This document shows, piece after piece, positions 36,333 to 44,509 of a DNA stretch of 64,000 nt. The notes beneath the pieces were generated by a model that saw nothing but the letters and a program-made list of their open reading frames with translations, searched no databases and was not told where the DNA came from. The stretch comes from Bog-756 sp963701325 (GTDB taxonomy: Bacteria > Actinomycetota > Acidimicrobiia > Acidimicrobiales > RAAP-2): the NCBI GenBank assembly GCA_963701325.1, contig OY969604.1, positions 682,001 to 746,000 on the forward strand, read 5' to 3'. Both the position numbers and the translations under genes were made by a program. Numbering within the stretch: the stretch's first letter is position 1; every line of letters begins with the position of its first letter.

Positions 36333-37142
36333 GTGGCAACCGACCGGTTGATTGTCGCTGGACACTCGCACACTTTGGCCCTGATCGAGGGGGCCGAACG
36401 AGATGGTGCCAGTGGCTCGTTTGCCTCGCTGAACGCAGGCCTCGAAGTGTCCTTCCTGGCCAAGTGGCGAGAGGCGATGGTCGGTGCTCGGTGGTCAGGA
36501 TCGGATTTCGAGCGGCTGGCGGAAACCAAGTCTCTGGTCGATTTCGTTGTTGGGTCGGAAGCGACCCACGTCGCTCTCATGTGGTTGGGCAACCAAATGA
36601 GTGTCAGGGCGCTCCTGCTGAACGGACCGCCCTTCGACGTCATCCTTCCCGGCGAGGAGCGGCACGACGTCGATCCATCGCTGCAGCTCATCCCCTACAG
36701 CGTGATCAGGGCCTCTGTCGCTGGACGTTTGGAGACGGACCGTGCCCTGTTGTCCATCCTCGACACGCTCCGCGACCGTGAGGTCCGGGTCTGCCTGCTT
36801 GGACCGCCACCTCCCTTGCCGGAACCAGCTGCCAGGGAGCGTTTGGCCCAGTCCCCTCACTTCGTGGCCGTCATGGAAGAGTTGAAGCTGAATCCGGCCG
36901 ACGCCCGAATCGTCGCCGATCCGGTGAGGAATAGACTTCGATCGGTGTTACTGGAGACGTATGCATCGTTCGCGGCGTCCCATGGTGCCGAGTTTGTGCC
37001 GCCGCCCGGGGAGGCGGCCGATCAGGCAGGCATGTTGGTCGAGCCCTATTGGACCGGTGATGCTACCCACGGTAACAGCGCATACGGGGCCCTTTACATG
37101 CATAGCGTCCTGAATTGGCTCGGGAGTCGGTCTGATGACTGA
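36333..37142 (+). CDS. Uncharacterised SGNH-hydrolase-like protein paired with GSCFA protein
   Basis: 269 residues, not confidently recognised. The N-terminus LIVAGHSHTLALIEGAE resembles a modified nucleophile block. A central alpha/beta part includes THVALMWLGNQMSVRALLL and REVRVCLLGPPPPLPEP (a PP segment as in block III regions). Near the end, TGDATHGNSAYGALYM has the D-x-x-H arrangement of SGNH block V. No signal peptide is seen. GTG 36333 has GGGAGG only 2 nt upstream, so the true start could be slightly later. The stop overlaps the next gene by 8 nt. Esterase or acyltransferase activity is an inference. Confidence 0.6.
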   Translation: MATDRLIVAGHSHTLALIEGAERDGASGSFASLNAGLEVSFLAKWREAMVGARWSGSDFERLAETKSLVDFVVGSEATHVALMWLGNQMSVRALLLNGPPFDVILPGEERHDVDPSLQLIPYSVIRASVAGRLETDRALLSILDTLRDREVRVCLLGPPPPLPEPAARERLAQSPHFVAVMEELKLNPADARIVADPVRNRLRSVLLETYASFAASHGAEFVPPPGEAADQAGMLVEPYWTGDATHGNSAYGALYMHSVLNWLGSRSDD

Positions 37143-38214
37143 GCATCCCTACCGAGCAGCACCGAACCGGTCGTTCTGGTCAAGATCGGTCGCGCATGAC
37201 TTCTCCGCTGAATCGGTTCCCGATCGACCGGGGTTCGAGCTGACCCTCCAAGACCGGTTCATGTCAGCCGGTTCGTGCTTCGCCGCCAATATTGCGCGGT
37301 ATCTCAGGGGCTGGGGGTATCACTACGTCGCCACCGAGCACACGCACCCCCAATGGCCCGAAGGCGCGGAATCGGGCTTCTACGACGCCTACAGCGCCCG
37401 TTACGGGAACATCTACACAGTTCGGCAGATGGTCCAACTGCTGGAAAGGGTTAGCGGCAACTTTCATCCCGACGAGGAGTATTGGACGACCCCTGAGGGC
37501 CAACTCATCGACCCGTTCCGACCTGGGCTCACCCACCGAGCATCATCGATACTGGAGTACCGCGCCCTCACAGCAGAGCACCTTCGTGCAGTTCGATCTG
37601 CCATCGAAGACTCGACCGTTCTCATATTCACTTTGGGATTGACCGAAGCATGGATCTCTCGCAGCGACGGAGCCGTCTTTCCAGCATGCCCAGGGACCGT
37701 CTCAGGTGACTTCGACCCAGATCGACACGGGTTCGTCAACTTCACGGTCCAGGATGTCGTCTTGGACCTACGCCAGATGATCGAACTGGCCCGAAGTATT
37801 CAACCTCATCTGAAGATCGTCCTTACCGTGTCACCGGTCCCGCTGGTCGCAACAGCGACGGCACATCACGTCCTTGCCGCCACCATCTACAGCAAGTCCG
37901 TTCTCAGGGTCGCCGCCGAACAAACTGCCGATACTCATCAGAACATCTCCTACTTTCCAGCCTACGAACTCGTCACCGGACCCCACCACCACGACTCGCC
38001 GTTCGAACCAGATCTGCGCACAGTCCGAGAACCAATCATTGCGGCCGTCATGAACAGCTTTCAGTCCACCTTCTTCCAAGGCAGAGCAGAATCCGAACCC
38101 GTTTCTGCCACCGCCTCCGAGCCCGACTTCATCAGCATCATCTCCGAGGCAATCTCTGCCGAGTGCGAGGAAATGCTCGCCGATGAACAGCTCCGTACCA
38201 GCCGCGATCCGTAA
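37135..38214 (+). CDS. GSCFA domain protein
   Basis: 359 residues with the eponymous motif MSAGSCFAANIARYL at about residue 43, followed by YGNIYTVRQMVQLLERV, FTLGLTEAWIS (block III like), VLTVSPVPLVAT and NISYFPAYELVTG. GSCFA is a family of unknown function predicted to be related to SGNH hydrolases, with the Ser of GSCFA as presumed nucleophile. The last 50 residues are a Ser/Glu-rich tail. Translation overlaps the upstream SGNH-like gene, so both products probably act together, perhaps on a glycan or an acylated small molecule. Confidence 0.85.
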   Translation: MTEHPYRAAPNRSFWSRSVAHDFSAESVPDRPGFELTLQDRFMSAGSCFAANIARYLRGWGYHYVATEHTHPQWPEGAESGFYDAYSARYGNIYTVRQMVQLLERVSGNFHPDEEYWTTPEGQLIDPFRPGLTHRASSILEYRALTAEHLRAVRSAIEDSTVLIFTLGLTEAWISRSDGAVFPACPGTVSGDFDPDRHGFVNFTVQDVVLDLRQMIELARSIQPHLKIVLTVSPVPLVATATAHHVLAATIYSKSVLRVAAEQTADTHQNISYFPAYELVTGPHHHDSPFEPDLRTVREPIIAAVMNSFQSTFFQGRAESEPVSATASEPDFISIISEAISAECEEMLADEQLRTSRDP

Positions 38215-38281
38215 GAGGCGTCGAACGAGTAGGTCCCCCAGAAGATGACCTGCCACACAGCATCCGCAGGAGACGACCGCG

Positions 38282-38716
38282 TCAGCCGGGGAGCCCCTTC
38301 GCCAGGTCGTCGAAGAACGATCGCCACCCTTCCTCAGCCTGGGCGTAGTTTTCTGGCGGCATGTTGCCGCCGGACTGGGTGAACGTCATCTCCGTTCCAC
38401 CCTCGACCTTCTTGAGATCAACAGTCACCCGTTCGAACTGGTCACCCGGACGGTCGCTGAGGCTCAAGACGAGTCGATGTGGGGCTTCCACTTCGAGATA
38501 GGAACCGTGCCAACCGATCTCGGTGCCGTTCCCGAGGATCATTCGGGCACTCCAACCGCCACCGACCCGCAGATCCATGCTGACATCCTCGACAGCGGTG
38601 GACTCTGTGCCGAACCAGCGGCCGAACTGAGCTGGACTCGTCCACGCCTCGAAGACATCGTCCGGCGCGGCGTCGAACGTTCGAGTGATGGAGATGTAGG
38701 GATTTCGGTCAGTCAT
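38282..38716 (-). CDS. SRPBCC (AHSA1-type) domain protein
   Basis: 144-residue START/AHSA1-like helix-grip protein: ITRTFDAAPDDVFEAWTSPAQFGRWFG, DLRVGGGWSARMIL, GSYLEVEAPHRLVLSLS, EMTFTQSGG and GWRSFFDDLAKGL are all diagnostic. Its ATG overlaps the ArsR-type gene stop (ATGA). ArsR-SRPBCC pairs are common; the SRPBCC partner is thought to bind a small hydrophobic ligand or to act in stress adaptation. It should be co-regulated from the ArsR promoter. Confidence 0.9.
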   Translation of the reverse strand: MTDRNPYISITRTFDAAPDDVFEAWTSPAQFGRWFGTESTAVEDVSMDLRVGGGWSARMILGNGTEIGWHGSYLEVEAPHRLVLSLSDRPGDQFERVTVDLKKVEGGTEMTFTQSGGNMPPENYAQAEEGWRSFFDDLAKGLPG

Positions 38717-39075
38717 TGTGGTGATCCTTCCTGGCTTGTGAGGTGTTCATCGAGGCGGTCGAACGAGGTCTCCCAGAGTTGGCGGTAGTCGCCCAGCCAG
38801 CCGCTGGCGTATGACAGCGCCTCCGGTCGCAAGCGGCAGGGTCGTTGCTGCGCCCTCTTACTCCTGTTGACCAACCCGGCCTGTTCCAGCACCTGCAAAT
38901 GCTTGGAAACAGCTTGAAAACTCACGGTGAATGGCTGTGCCAGTTCGCTGACGGTCGCTTCTCCAGAGGCCAACCGGCGCACGATGGCACGCCGAGTTGG
39001 ATCGGACAGGGCTGAGAAGACGGCGTTCAGCTTGCGATCGTCGACCTCGACACTGGATTTCCGCTCCTCAACCAT
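38713..39075 (-). CDS. ArsR-family transcriptional repressor
   Basis: 120 residues with a winged helix-turn-helix: LSDPTRRAIVRRLASGEATVSELAQPFTVSFQAVSKHLQVLEQAGLV. No metal-binding CxC motif is present, so it belongs to the non-metal ArsR group that partners with SRPBCC proteins. The ATG sits directly at the end of a strong promoter (TTGCAT-17-TATTAT) and inside one of two CAAC-N6-GTTG dyads, so autorepression by blocking transcription initiation is very likely. Translation appears leaderless. Confidence 0.92.
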   Translation of the reverse strand: MVEERKSSVEVDDRKLNAVFSALSDPTRRAIVRRLASGEATVSELAQPFTVSFQAVSKHLQVLEQAGLVNRSKRAQQRPCRLRPEALSYASGWLGDYRQLWETSFDRLDEHLTSQEGSPQ

Positions 39076-39123
39076 TAGGTTGAATAATAGACCGGCCGAT
39101 CGATGTATGCAACCTATCAGTTG
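39069..39123 (-). promoter_or_regulatory. ArsR-SRPBCC promoter with two operator dyads
   Basis: Minus strand: -35 TTGCAT (39107-39112), 17-nt spacer, -10 TATTAT (39084-39089), then 8 nt to the ATG. Two dyads of the form CAAC-N6-GTTG lie at 39110-39123 (overlapping the -35) and 39069-39082 (overlapping the start codon). Each is extended by ATTATT on the same side, giving two direct copies of ATTATTCAAC 41 bp apart, about four helical turns. Confidence 0.75.
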
Positions 39124-39186
39124 AATAATGCGACTCGTCCAGGTGAGAGGCCCGATCAGGGTGCACCGGCTCGGGAAGTCGATCTC

Positions 39187-39693
39187 TCAGCGCTCGGTCG
39201 GTACCAGACGGACCAGCCGACGATCCGCAATCGAGCGGGCAACATCCTCGGCCGAACGCCCTGTCCGTTCGGCCGCAGCTCTCATGAAGATCAACAGTGC
39301 GAACAACGAATACATCCAGAGATCATCGGTCTGCCACCAAGCAACGTCATCCAACAGGTCGGGGTAGACGCCACCGTGGATCATGGCGGCGGCGGAGATG
39401 GCGTACTTGCTCTTGTAGTGCTGGTTCTTTCCAGAGAACCGCATTTCGGGGAGGAACCGCTTCCGAATCCCTTCGAAATCGATCGGATCAGCCGTGGTGG
39501 CCCCAGACTCATCGATAGCGTCGGAGGCGAGCTCGAGCAGCTCCTCGGCCGGAAAGGTGTTGTGGTGAATGTGCAGTGTCCCGAGCTGCTCGAGGACAGG
39601 ATCAGAATCGCGACCTGTCGCCAGGCCCGACAGAGCGATACGGATGGCTTCGCTCCGATCCTCTGGCGTGGGGTGCTTCCTCGGCGCCACCAC
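39187..39693 (-). CDS. Hypothetical protein
   Basis: 168 residues, not recognised. Mostly helical, with a conserved-looking core FSGKNQHYKSKYAISAAAMI, HGGVYPDLLDDVAWWQTDD, a hydrophobic helix LWMYSLFALLIFMRAAA and a C-terminal helix with many arginines (RTGRSAEDVARSIADRRL). No signal peptide. GTG 39693 (or 39690) follows a TTGAGG sequence closely. The gene lies between the ArsR promoter and the divergent Gfo/Idh gene. Codon pattern and protein-like composition support it being real. Confidence 0.6.
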   Translation of the reverse strand: MVAPRKHPTPEDRSEAIRIALSGLATGRDSDPVLEQLGTLHIHHNTFPAEELLELASDAIDESGATTADPIDFEGIRKRFLPEMRFSGKNQHYKSKYAISAAAMIHGGVYPDLLDDVAWWQTDDLWMYSLFALLIFMRAAAERTGRSAEDVARSIADRRLVRLVPTER

Positions 39694-39920
39694 CTCAAGG
39701 ATAGATCGAAAGGGTTCACCTTTGGAGATATCGCCGCAAGACGGCGATGTGGGCCGGTCCCTCCCAGCCGAAGCTCATGATCCTCGCTTCAGGATCGGTC
39801 CATTGGCGGCACCCGGACGTGCTCGAGTGGTTGCGACAATCGTCCAGTTGGGCGTTGCGATGATGAGTACGTATATGCGAGCCAGAAAACCCCGGTAGCC
39901 ATCATCTATGGTTGCTTCTC

Positions 39921-41012
39921 GTGCCCACCTCAGTTCCGATCGGACGACCCATACGAGTAGCGATGGTGGGCATCGGCAGGATCTTCGAGCTGACCTCCCG
40001 GGCCTACATGAGTAGCCCGGATGCCGAAGTAGTTGCCCTGTGTGATCGCGGCGATGACCGACTCGACGAAATAGCTGGAAGCTTCCCCGACGCAGAGCGA
40101 TTCTCCAGCCTTGACCAGCTCTTGAAGGCGGACTTGGAATTGGACATGGTCGAGATCGGCGTCCCAAGCCCCCTGCACTGCGAGGTCGCGTGCCAGGTGC
40201 TCGACGCCGGTCACCACGTGAACCTGCAAAAGCCCATGGCCAGCTCCCTCGCGGAGGCCGATCGGATGATCGCAGCAGCGCGGGGCTCAGGCGCTGTGCT
40301 GAGGGTCATGGAGCCCTATCTGTTCTTCGAGCCGCTCGAAGCCCTCAAGGAGATCGTTGAGTCCGGCGAGATCGGCGAAGTGGCCGGATTCTCCATGAAG
40401 ATGGTGGGGACCGGCAAGGGTGGCTGGCCCGTGCCCTGGTCGACGATGCAGTGGCAGCTCCGCCAGATGGAGGAACAAGGGCTCGGGATTTTGGTCTTCG
40501 ACGACGGGTGGCACAAGTTCTCGGTAGCTCGATGGCTGTTCGGTCCGGTCGCCGAAGTTATGGCGTGGGTGGGTCATAACGAATTGGGACCGGGCGTCAT
40601 CATCGATGCTCCCTCGACGATCATGTGGAACCACGCAAACGGGATCAGGGGCGTCTTCGATCTCACGCTCGCCCCGGACACCTACATGCGCTCGGACTAC
40701 TACTCCAGCGATGAGCGTTTCGAAGTGACTGGCACAAAGGGATCCGTGCGAGTCAACCACTGCACCTCCTATGGGCTCCAGCAACCGGTCCTCGAGGTTT
40801 ACAAGGACGGCGTCGTACGCGCATATCACGACCTCGATGACGATTGGGCCTCTGGGTTCGTTCGCCAAACAGAGCACTATCTGCGGTGGCTGCGAACCGG
40901 CGAGGGTCCTCTCTATCTCGATGCCGAGTGGTCTCGGGAGATCCTCGCCTTTGTTCTCGGCGCCATCGAGTCGTCGCGACAGAACGCACCGGTACAGCTC
41001 ATCGCGCGGTGA
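39921..41012 (+). CDS. Gfo/Idh/MocA family oxidoreductase
   Basis: 363 residues. The Rossmann fold IRVAMVGIGRIFELTSRAYM lies at the N-terminus, then VVALCDRGDDRLDEIA, EIGVPSPLHCEVACQVLDAGHHV and the cofactor motif LQKPMASSLAEADRM (usually EKP). The substrate domain has FDDGWHKFSVARWLFGPV, carrying the Asp/His found in sugar dehydrogenases of this family. GTG 39921 starts just before the first beta strand, and ATG 39963 would cut into it, so GTG is chosen although no ribosome site is visible. Probably acts on a sugar or cyclitol. Confidence 0.88.
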   Translation: MPTSVPIGRPIRVAMVGIGRIFELTSRAYMSSPDAEVVALCDRGDDRLDEIAGSFPDAERFSSLDQLLKADLELDMVEIGVPSPLHCEVACQVLDAGHHVNLQKPMASSLAEADRMIAAARGSGAVLRVMEPYLFFEPLEALKEIVESGEIGEVAGFSMKMVGTGKGGWPVPWSTMQWQLRQMEEQGLGILVFDDGWHKFSVARWLFGPVAEVMAWVGHNELGPGVIIDAPSTIMWNHANGIRGVFDLTLAPDTYMRSDYYSSDERFEVTGTKGSVRVNHCTSYGLQQPVLEVYKDGVVRAYHDLDDDWASGFVRQTEHYLRWLRTGEGPLYLDAEWSREILAFVLGAIESSRQNAPVQLIAR

Positions 41013-41206
41013 CAATGCCTCGATGAGGGAAGCGCTGCCTCTCGCCATGAGGGCAGGCACAACGGGCGCTAGCCACACGTTGCGGACGGGGTGGTATTCG
41101 CCTGATCCGGAACGTTTTCGTCGTGGAACATCGGGGCGATCAAGTGATGCCTTGCTGGGATACGGAACCCGGCGTACGCTCGCACTTGCGAGACGAGGAG
41201 GTGTCC

Positions 41207-41659
41207 GTGGAACTCGTTCACGAATTTGACCTTTCCGCCAGCCTAAAACCGGCCGTGACGTTCGGCAGTCGAATGTTCTTGGAGATAGCCGAAGGGAAGG
41301 TGAGCGGGGAGCGACTGAACGGCACTCTTCTGTCGGGTGGCGGCGACTGGATCACCTTGGGCTCCGACGGGTGGGGACAGATTGACGTGCGGGGCCAGAT
41401 GGTTACCGACGATGGCGCTTACATCTACGCCCATTACACGGGATTGCTCGAGCTGAACGACAAAGTCCTGAACGCGACTGCAAGTGGAACCGCGACCGAC
41501 TGGGATGACCAATACTTCCGTACGACGCCACGATTTGAAACTGGAGATGAGCACTACAGCTGGATGACCACGAGTCTCTTTCTTGCCGAGGGCCGTCGAT
41601 CGGCGGCAGGCGTCGAGTACCGCGTATTTAGCCTCGATCCACCGAAATCCCAGCCCTGA
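41207..41659 (+). CDS. DUF3237 protein with 3' end replaced by an insertion sequence
   Basis: 150-residue beta-barrel-type protein: FLEIAEGKVSGERLNGTLLSGGGDWITLG and YAHYTGLLELND are typical of DUF3237 (unknown function, sometimes near aromatic catabolism). GTG 41207 lies 6 nt after GAGGAG. The IS element begins at 41632, so the last nine codons (SLDPPKSQP) come from the IS end. Joining the sequence across the element gives EYRVFRVS and a stop at the codon now at 43258-43260. The insertion therefore only swaps a few C-terminal residues and the protein may still fold. Confidence 0.8.
   Translation: MELVHEFDLSASLKPAVTFGSRMFLEIAEGKVSGERLNGTLLSGGGDWITLGSDGWGQIDVRGQMVTDDGAYIYAHYTGLLELNDKVLNATASGTATDWDDQYFRTTPRFETGDEHYSWMTTSLFLAEGRRSAAGVEYRVFSLDPPKSQP
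41632..41646 (+). repeat. Left terminal inverted repeat of the IS1380-type element
   Basis: CCTCGATCCACCGAA, matched exactly in inverted orientation at 43231-43245. It begins with CCT as in other IS1380 ends. Confidence 0.9.
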
Positions 41660-41763
41660 TCAGGTCATCTGAGGTCTGACCATACGCGGAAAATGCCCCC
41701 TGTCTTGGGAAGATGTGACTTGCGACAGTACGCATCATCCCCAAACAGAAAGGCATCTTTCCG

Positions 41764-43065
41764 GTGCACACAGAATCCCACAATCCGGCGCGCCTTGCCG
41801 TGACCTTCGACGACGACCGGGCGGTGGCCGGAGCTGGCCTGACGCTCGCTGCCGTGTTGTCCGAACGGCTGGACCTCGCGGCTTGGGCCGACGAGTTGAT
41901 CGACCTCGGTGACCGTCCCGGGCACGCTCGTCCCGGTCGCAAAGTGGCCACCCTCGTGCATGCCATGGTCGCCGGGGCCGAGTGCATCGACGACTGCGAT
42001 GTCCTGCGTTCAGGATCGACGCATCGCATCCTCGGACACGAGGTGATGGCCCCGTCCACCCTCGGCACGTTCCTCCGGTCCTTCACGTTCGGCCACGTCC
42101 GCCAGCTCGATTCCTTTGCGGAGCAGATGCTGGCCAACGCATGGGACTTCGGTGCCGGGCCGGGCGATGCCCCGATGACCATCGACATCGACTCCACCAT
42201 CCAGCAGGTCTATGGGAAGCAGAAACAAGGTGCCGCCTATGGCTACACCGGTGTGCTCGGCGAGCATCCCCTAGTCGCCACACGGGCGGACACCGGGGAG
42301 GTGCTCCACATCCGCCAACGGAAGGGCTCGGCCGGCAGCGGCCGGGGAGCACAACGGTTCGTGCGGGAGACCATCGGGCGGTCTCGTCGTGCCGGTGCCA
42401 GCGGCCAACTCACTCTGCGGGCCGACTCGGGATTCCACTCCAAGCATGTGGTGAGAGCCTGCCGGGATCACGACGTCCGCTACTCCATCACCGTCAACCA
42501 GAACAAAGCCGTGGTCAGAGCCATCGAGGCCATTCCCGATGAGCGCTGGTGCGACATCGACTACACGATCGGCGGCAAGGCCCAGGTCGCCGAGTGTGCC
42601 TATGGCGACGGGCACCGGCTGATCATCCGGCGCACGAGACTGATCGGCAAGCAGGCTCAGCTCTTTCCTTCGTGGCGACACCACGCCTTCATCACCGACC
42701 GGGAGGGCACTGCCGTCTTCCTCGATGCCGACCATCGCCACCATGCCGTCGTGGAGTTGGCCATCCGGGACCTGAAGGAGGGAGCGGGGATGGCCCACTG
42801 CCCGTCGGGGACCTTCACGGCCAACGCGGCATGGTCCGTGCTCGCCACCCTGGCCCACAACCTGATTCGCTGGGTGGCCGCCCTCGGGCTCGAACACACT
42901 GGCGCCGTCGTGGCCAAGACCATCAGACGGAAGTACATCGCCATGCCAGGCCGGCTGACGCACCGGTCGCGACGGACCCAGCTCCACCTGCCGACGCGGT
43001 GGCCGTGGGCCTCGGAATGGACCGAGTGCTTCGACCGCTTGTCGGCACTTTCGCTTCGCACCTGA
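41764..43065 (+). CDS. IS1380-family transposase
   Basis: 433 residues, DDE transposase. The catalytic acids lie in MTIDIDSTIQQVYGKQK (about 140), LTLRADSGFHSKHVV (about 220) and IRDLKEGAGMAHCPSG (about 337). The motif SGFHS and the C-terminal NAAWSVLATLAHNLIRW are characteristic of IS1380. The gene is full length with no frameshift, so the element may still be mobile. It is preceded by a GAAAGG site. Confidence 0.95.
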   Translation: MHTESHNPARLAVTFDDDRAVAGAGLTLAAVLSERLDLAAWADELIDLGDRPGHARPGRKVATLVHAMVAGAECIDDCDVLRSGSTHRILGHEVMAPSTLGTFLRSFTFGHVRQLDSFAEQMLANAWDFGAGPGDAPMTIDIDSTIQQVYGKQKQGAAYGYTGVLGEHPLVATRADTGEVLHIRQRKGSAGSGRGAQRFVRETIGRSRRAGASGQLTLRADSGFHSKHVVRACRDHDVRYSITVNQNKAVVRAIEAIPDERWCDIDYTIGGKAQVAECAYGDGHRLIIRRTRLIGKQAQLFPSWRHHAFITDREGTAVFLDADHRHHAVVELAIRDLKEGAGMAHCPSGTFTANAAWSVLATLAHNLIRWVAALGLEHTGAVVAKTIRRKYIAMPGRLTHRSRRTQLHLPTRWPWASEWTECFDRLSALSLRT

Positions 43066-43230
43066 CCGATCAACAACGGGGTGGCCCACCACGGTCCAGC
43101 CGCTCCCAGCTCGATCACCGCCACTCAACCTCTGGTCGGCCACGTCCTGATTGCCGGAGAGGCCACCCAGCGCCACCGCCGGCATCAGCTACCGGGCCAA
43201 AATCAAGAACTCGCCGATCCAGCCATGCGA

Positions 43231-43245
43231 TTCGGTGGATCGAGG
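43231..43245 (-). repeat. Right terminal inverted repeat of the IS1380-type element
   Basis: Exact inverted copy of the left end; followed immediately by TTTAG, the same five bases that precede the left end. Confidence 0.9.
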
Positions 43246-43388
43246 TTTAGAGTCAGCTGACCAGACAGGGCCGCCACGTCCTCGCCCAGCAGAGCACACC
43301 TGGCGGACATGCATCGCCAGGACCTGTAATCGAGAGGGTCCCCGGCCCGGTGTTTGTTGACGGGGGCCCGCAGACGCATACTGGCACC

Positions 43389-43613
43389 ATGACGAAATAC
43401 CGGAACTACTGGATATACAGCGTCGGCTGCTTCGTGGTCTGGGGCATCGTTTTGGGTGTTGTGGCAGCGCAGGGAAAGACTGACAAAACTCATACAGTTC
43501 TCCTGGTATTTGCTGGATGGGTCATCGCCTGGATTTCGGGGACCATCGCCCGGTTCGTCTACCCACCTCCTGGCCGATGGCTCCAATCCAGCGGTTCCGC
43601 ACGAGGAACATAG
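43389..43613 (+). CDS. Small two-helix membrane protein
   Basis: 74 residues with two hydrophobic segments: WIYSVGCFVVWGIVLGVVAA and TVLLVFAGWVIAWISGTIARFVY. They are separated by the charged loop QGKTDKTH and flanked by a Lys/Arg-containing N-terminus. A CATACT box lies 6 nt before the ATG, with a TTGACG farther upstream at a short 14-nt spacing. No family recognised; similar tiny membrane proteins are common in actinobacteria. Confidence 0.55.
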   Translation: MTKYRNYWIYSVGCFVVWGIVLGVVAAQGKTDKTHTVLLVFAGWVIAWISGTIARFVYPPPGRWLQSSGSARGT

Positions 43614-43810
43614 GTGCTGGGCTCCGGGTCACCCAGCTCAGGCCTTGACAACCGTCACCTGGTAGGGCCCGACAGCCGACCAATAGAGCTATGGGGCCTC
43701 TGGCCCGGTGCGAGTCGGTAGTTGGTCGCCACGGCGGCCAAGCAGACGGAGGCACAATTTTCGGCGCCTTGTTGCTGTTCTTCTTACGCCCATCGGTGTA
43801 AGACAGAGCG

Positions 43811-44302
43811 ATGAACCACGATCGTGAACGACCCGATGTTGTTGTGGCAACCAGGGGTGGCTCGCTGGGAATGGATGACGAGAGTGGAGCGACCATCCGA
43901 TTGTGGCGAGCCCCGAATCGAATTTGGTCCGCGTTTCCGGCCCTGGTTGTGGCCCGGGCCGCATCCCGGCTCGGGGGCCGGGCCCAACGCCCAAGCCCCG
44001 CCATCGGTGAGGGTGGCGTTGTCAGCGTCTTCCTCGACGGTTCGAAGGTGGGCGCCATCTCTCCCAAGCAGATCAGGGTGTACAAGGTCTCACCTGGGGA
44101 ACATTCGTTGAGCCTGCACTTCCTCGGGGGCTTGCGGCGATCGAGGAACCTGACTGTTCCTCTGGCCGATGGGGAGGAGAACACGTTTGTCTGTTTGCTG
44201 AACGCGTTCGGGTGGCCCTCCATCCGGCCCGCTACTCCCAACGATGTCGATGCAACGAAGCGACTGCACTCCGCATCTGTTGACGACTCGGAGCCTGCCT
44301 GA
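43811..44302 (+). CDS. Hypothetical protein with PEGA-like beta domain
   Basis: 163 residues. The N-terminal 75 residues look unstructured. The rest, VVSVFLDGSKVGAISPKQI, then YKVSPGEHSLSLHFLGGLRRS and LTVPLADGEENTFVCLLN, has the VFLDG...I...SPGEHSL pattern of small PEGA or carboxypeptidase-regulatory-like beta sandwiches. No signal peptide or membrane span was found. Monocistronic; function unknown. Confidence 0.5.
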   Translation: MNHDRERPDVVVATRGGSLGMDDESGATIRLWRAPNRIWSAFPALVVARAASRLGGRAQRPSPAIGEGGVVSVFLDGSKVGAISPKQIRVYKVSPGEHSLSLHFLGGLRRSRNLTVPLADGEENTFVCLLNAFGWPSIRPATPNDVDATKRLHSASVDDSEPA

Positions 44303-44496
44303 GGCGATTCCGAGGTACCGCTCATGCATGCGCATCTCGCTCGGCACAGGAGCTCTGGCTGACTGTCTCTCCGATGCCGATCATTGGCAATTGGCAGCCC
44401 ACGAGCGCGGATCACATCTGTCGGCGGATAACGGGACCCTGAGCCGGTGATCTGGGCAGGGGCTCCTCGAAGACTTGTCCGCCAGTAGCGGCCGCG

Positions 44497-44502
44497 TAGG
44501 CT
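44497..44502 (+). promoter_or_regulatory. Putative -10 box of leaderless HAD gene
   Basis: TAGGCT, 7 nt before ATG 44510, with no ribosome-binding site between. Confidence 0.45.
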
Positions 44503-44509
44503 CGTTCCG

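Larger units (their letters stand above)
41632..43245 (+). mobile_element. Complete IS1380-family insertion sequence (1614 bp)
   Basis: Bounded by perfect 15-bp terminal inverted repeats (41632-41646 and 43231-43245; CCTCGATCCACCGAA and its complement) that remain similar further inward. It is flanked by direct repeats TTTAG at 41627-41631 and 43246-43250, the target duplication; IS1380 members usually make 4 bp, so TTAG may be the true duplication plus one chance base. It carries one intact transposase gene. The element interrupts the last codons of the DUF3237 gene. Confidence 0.9.
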
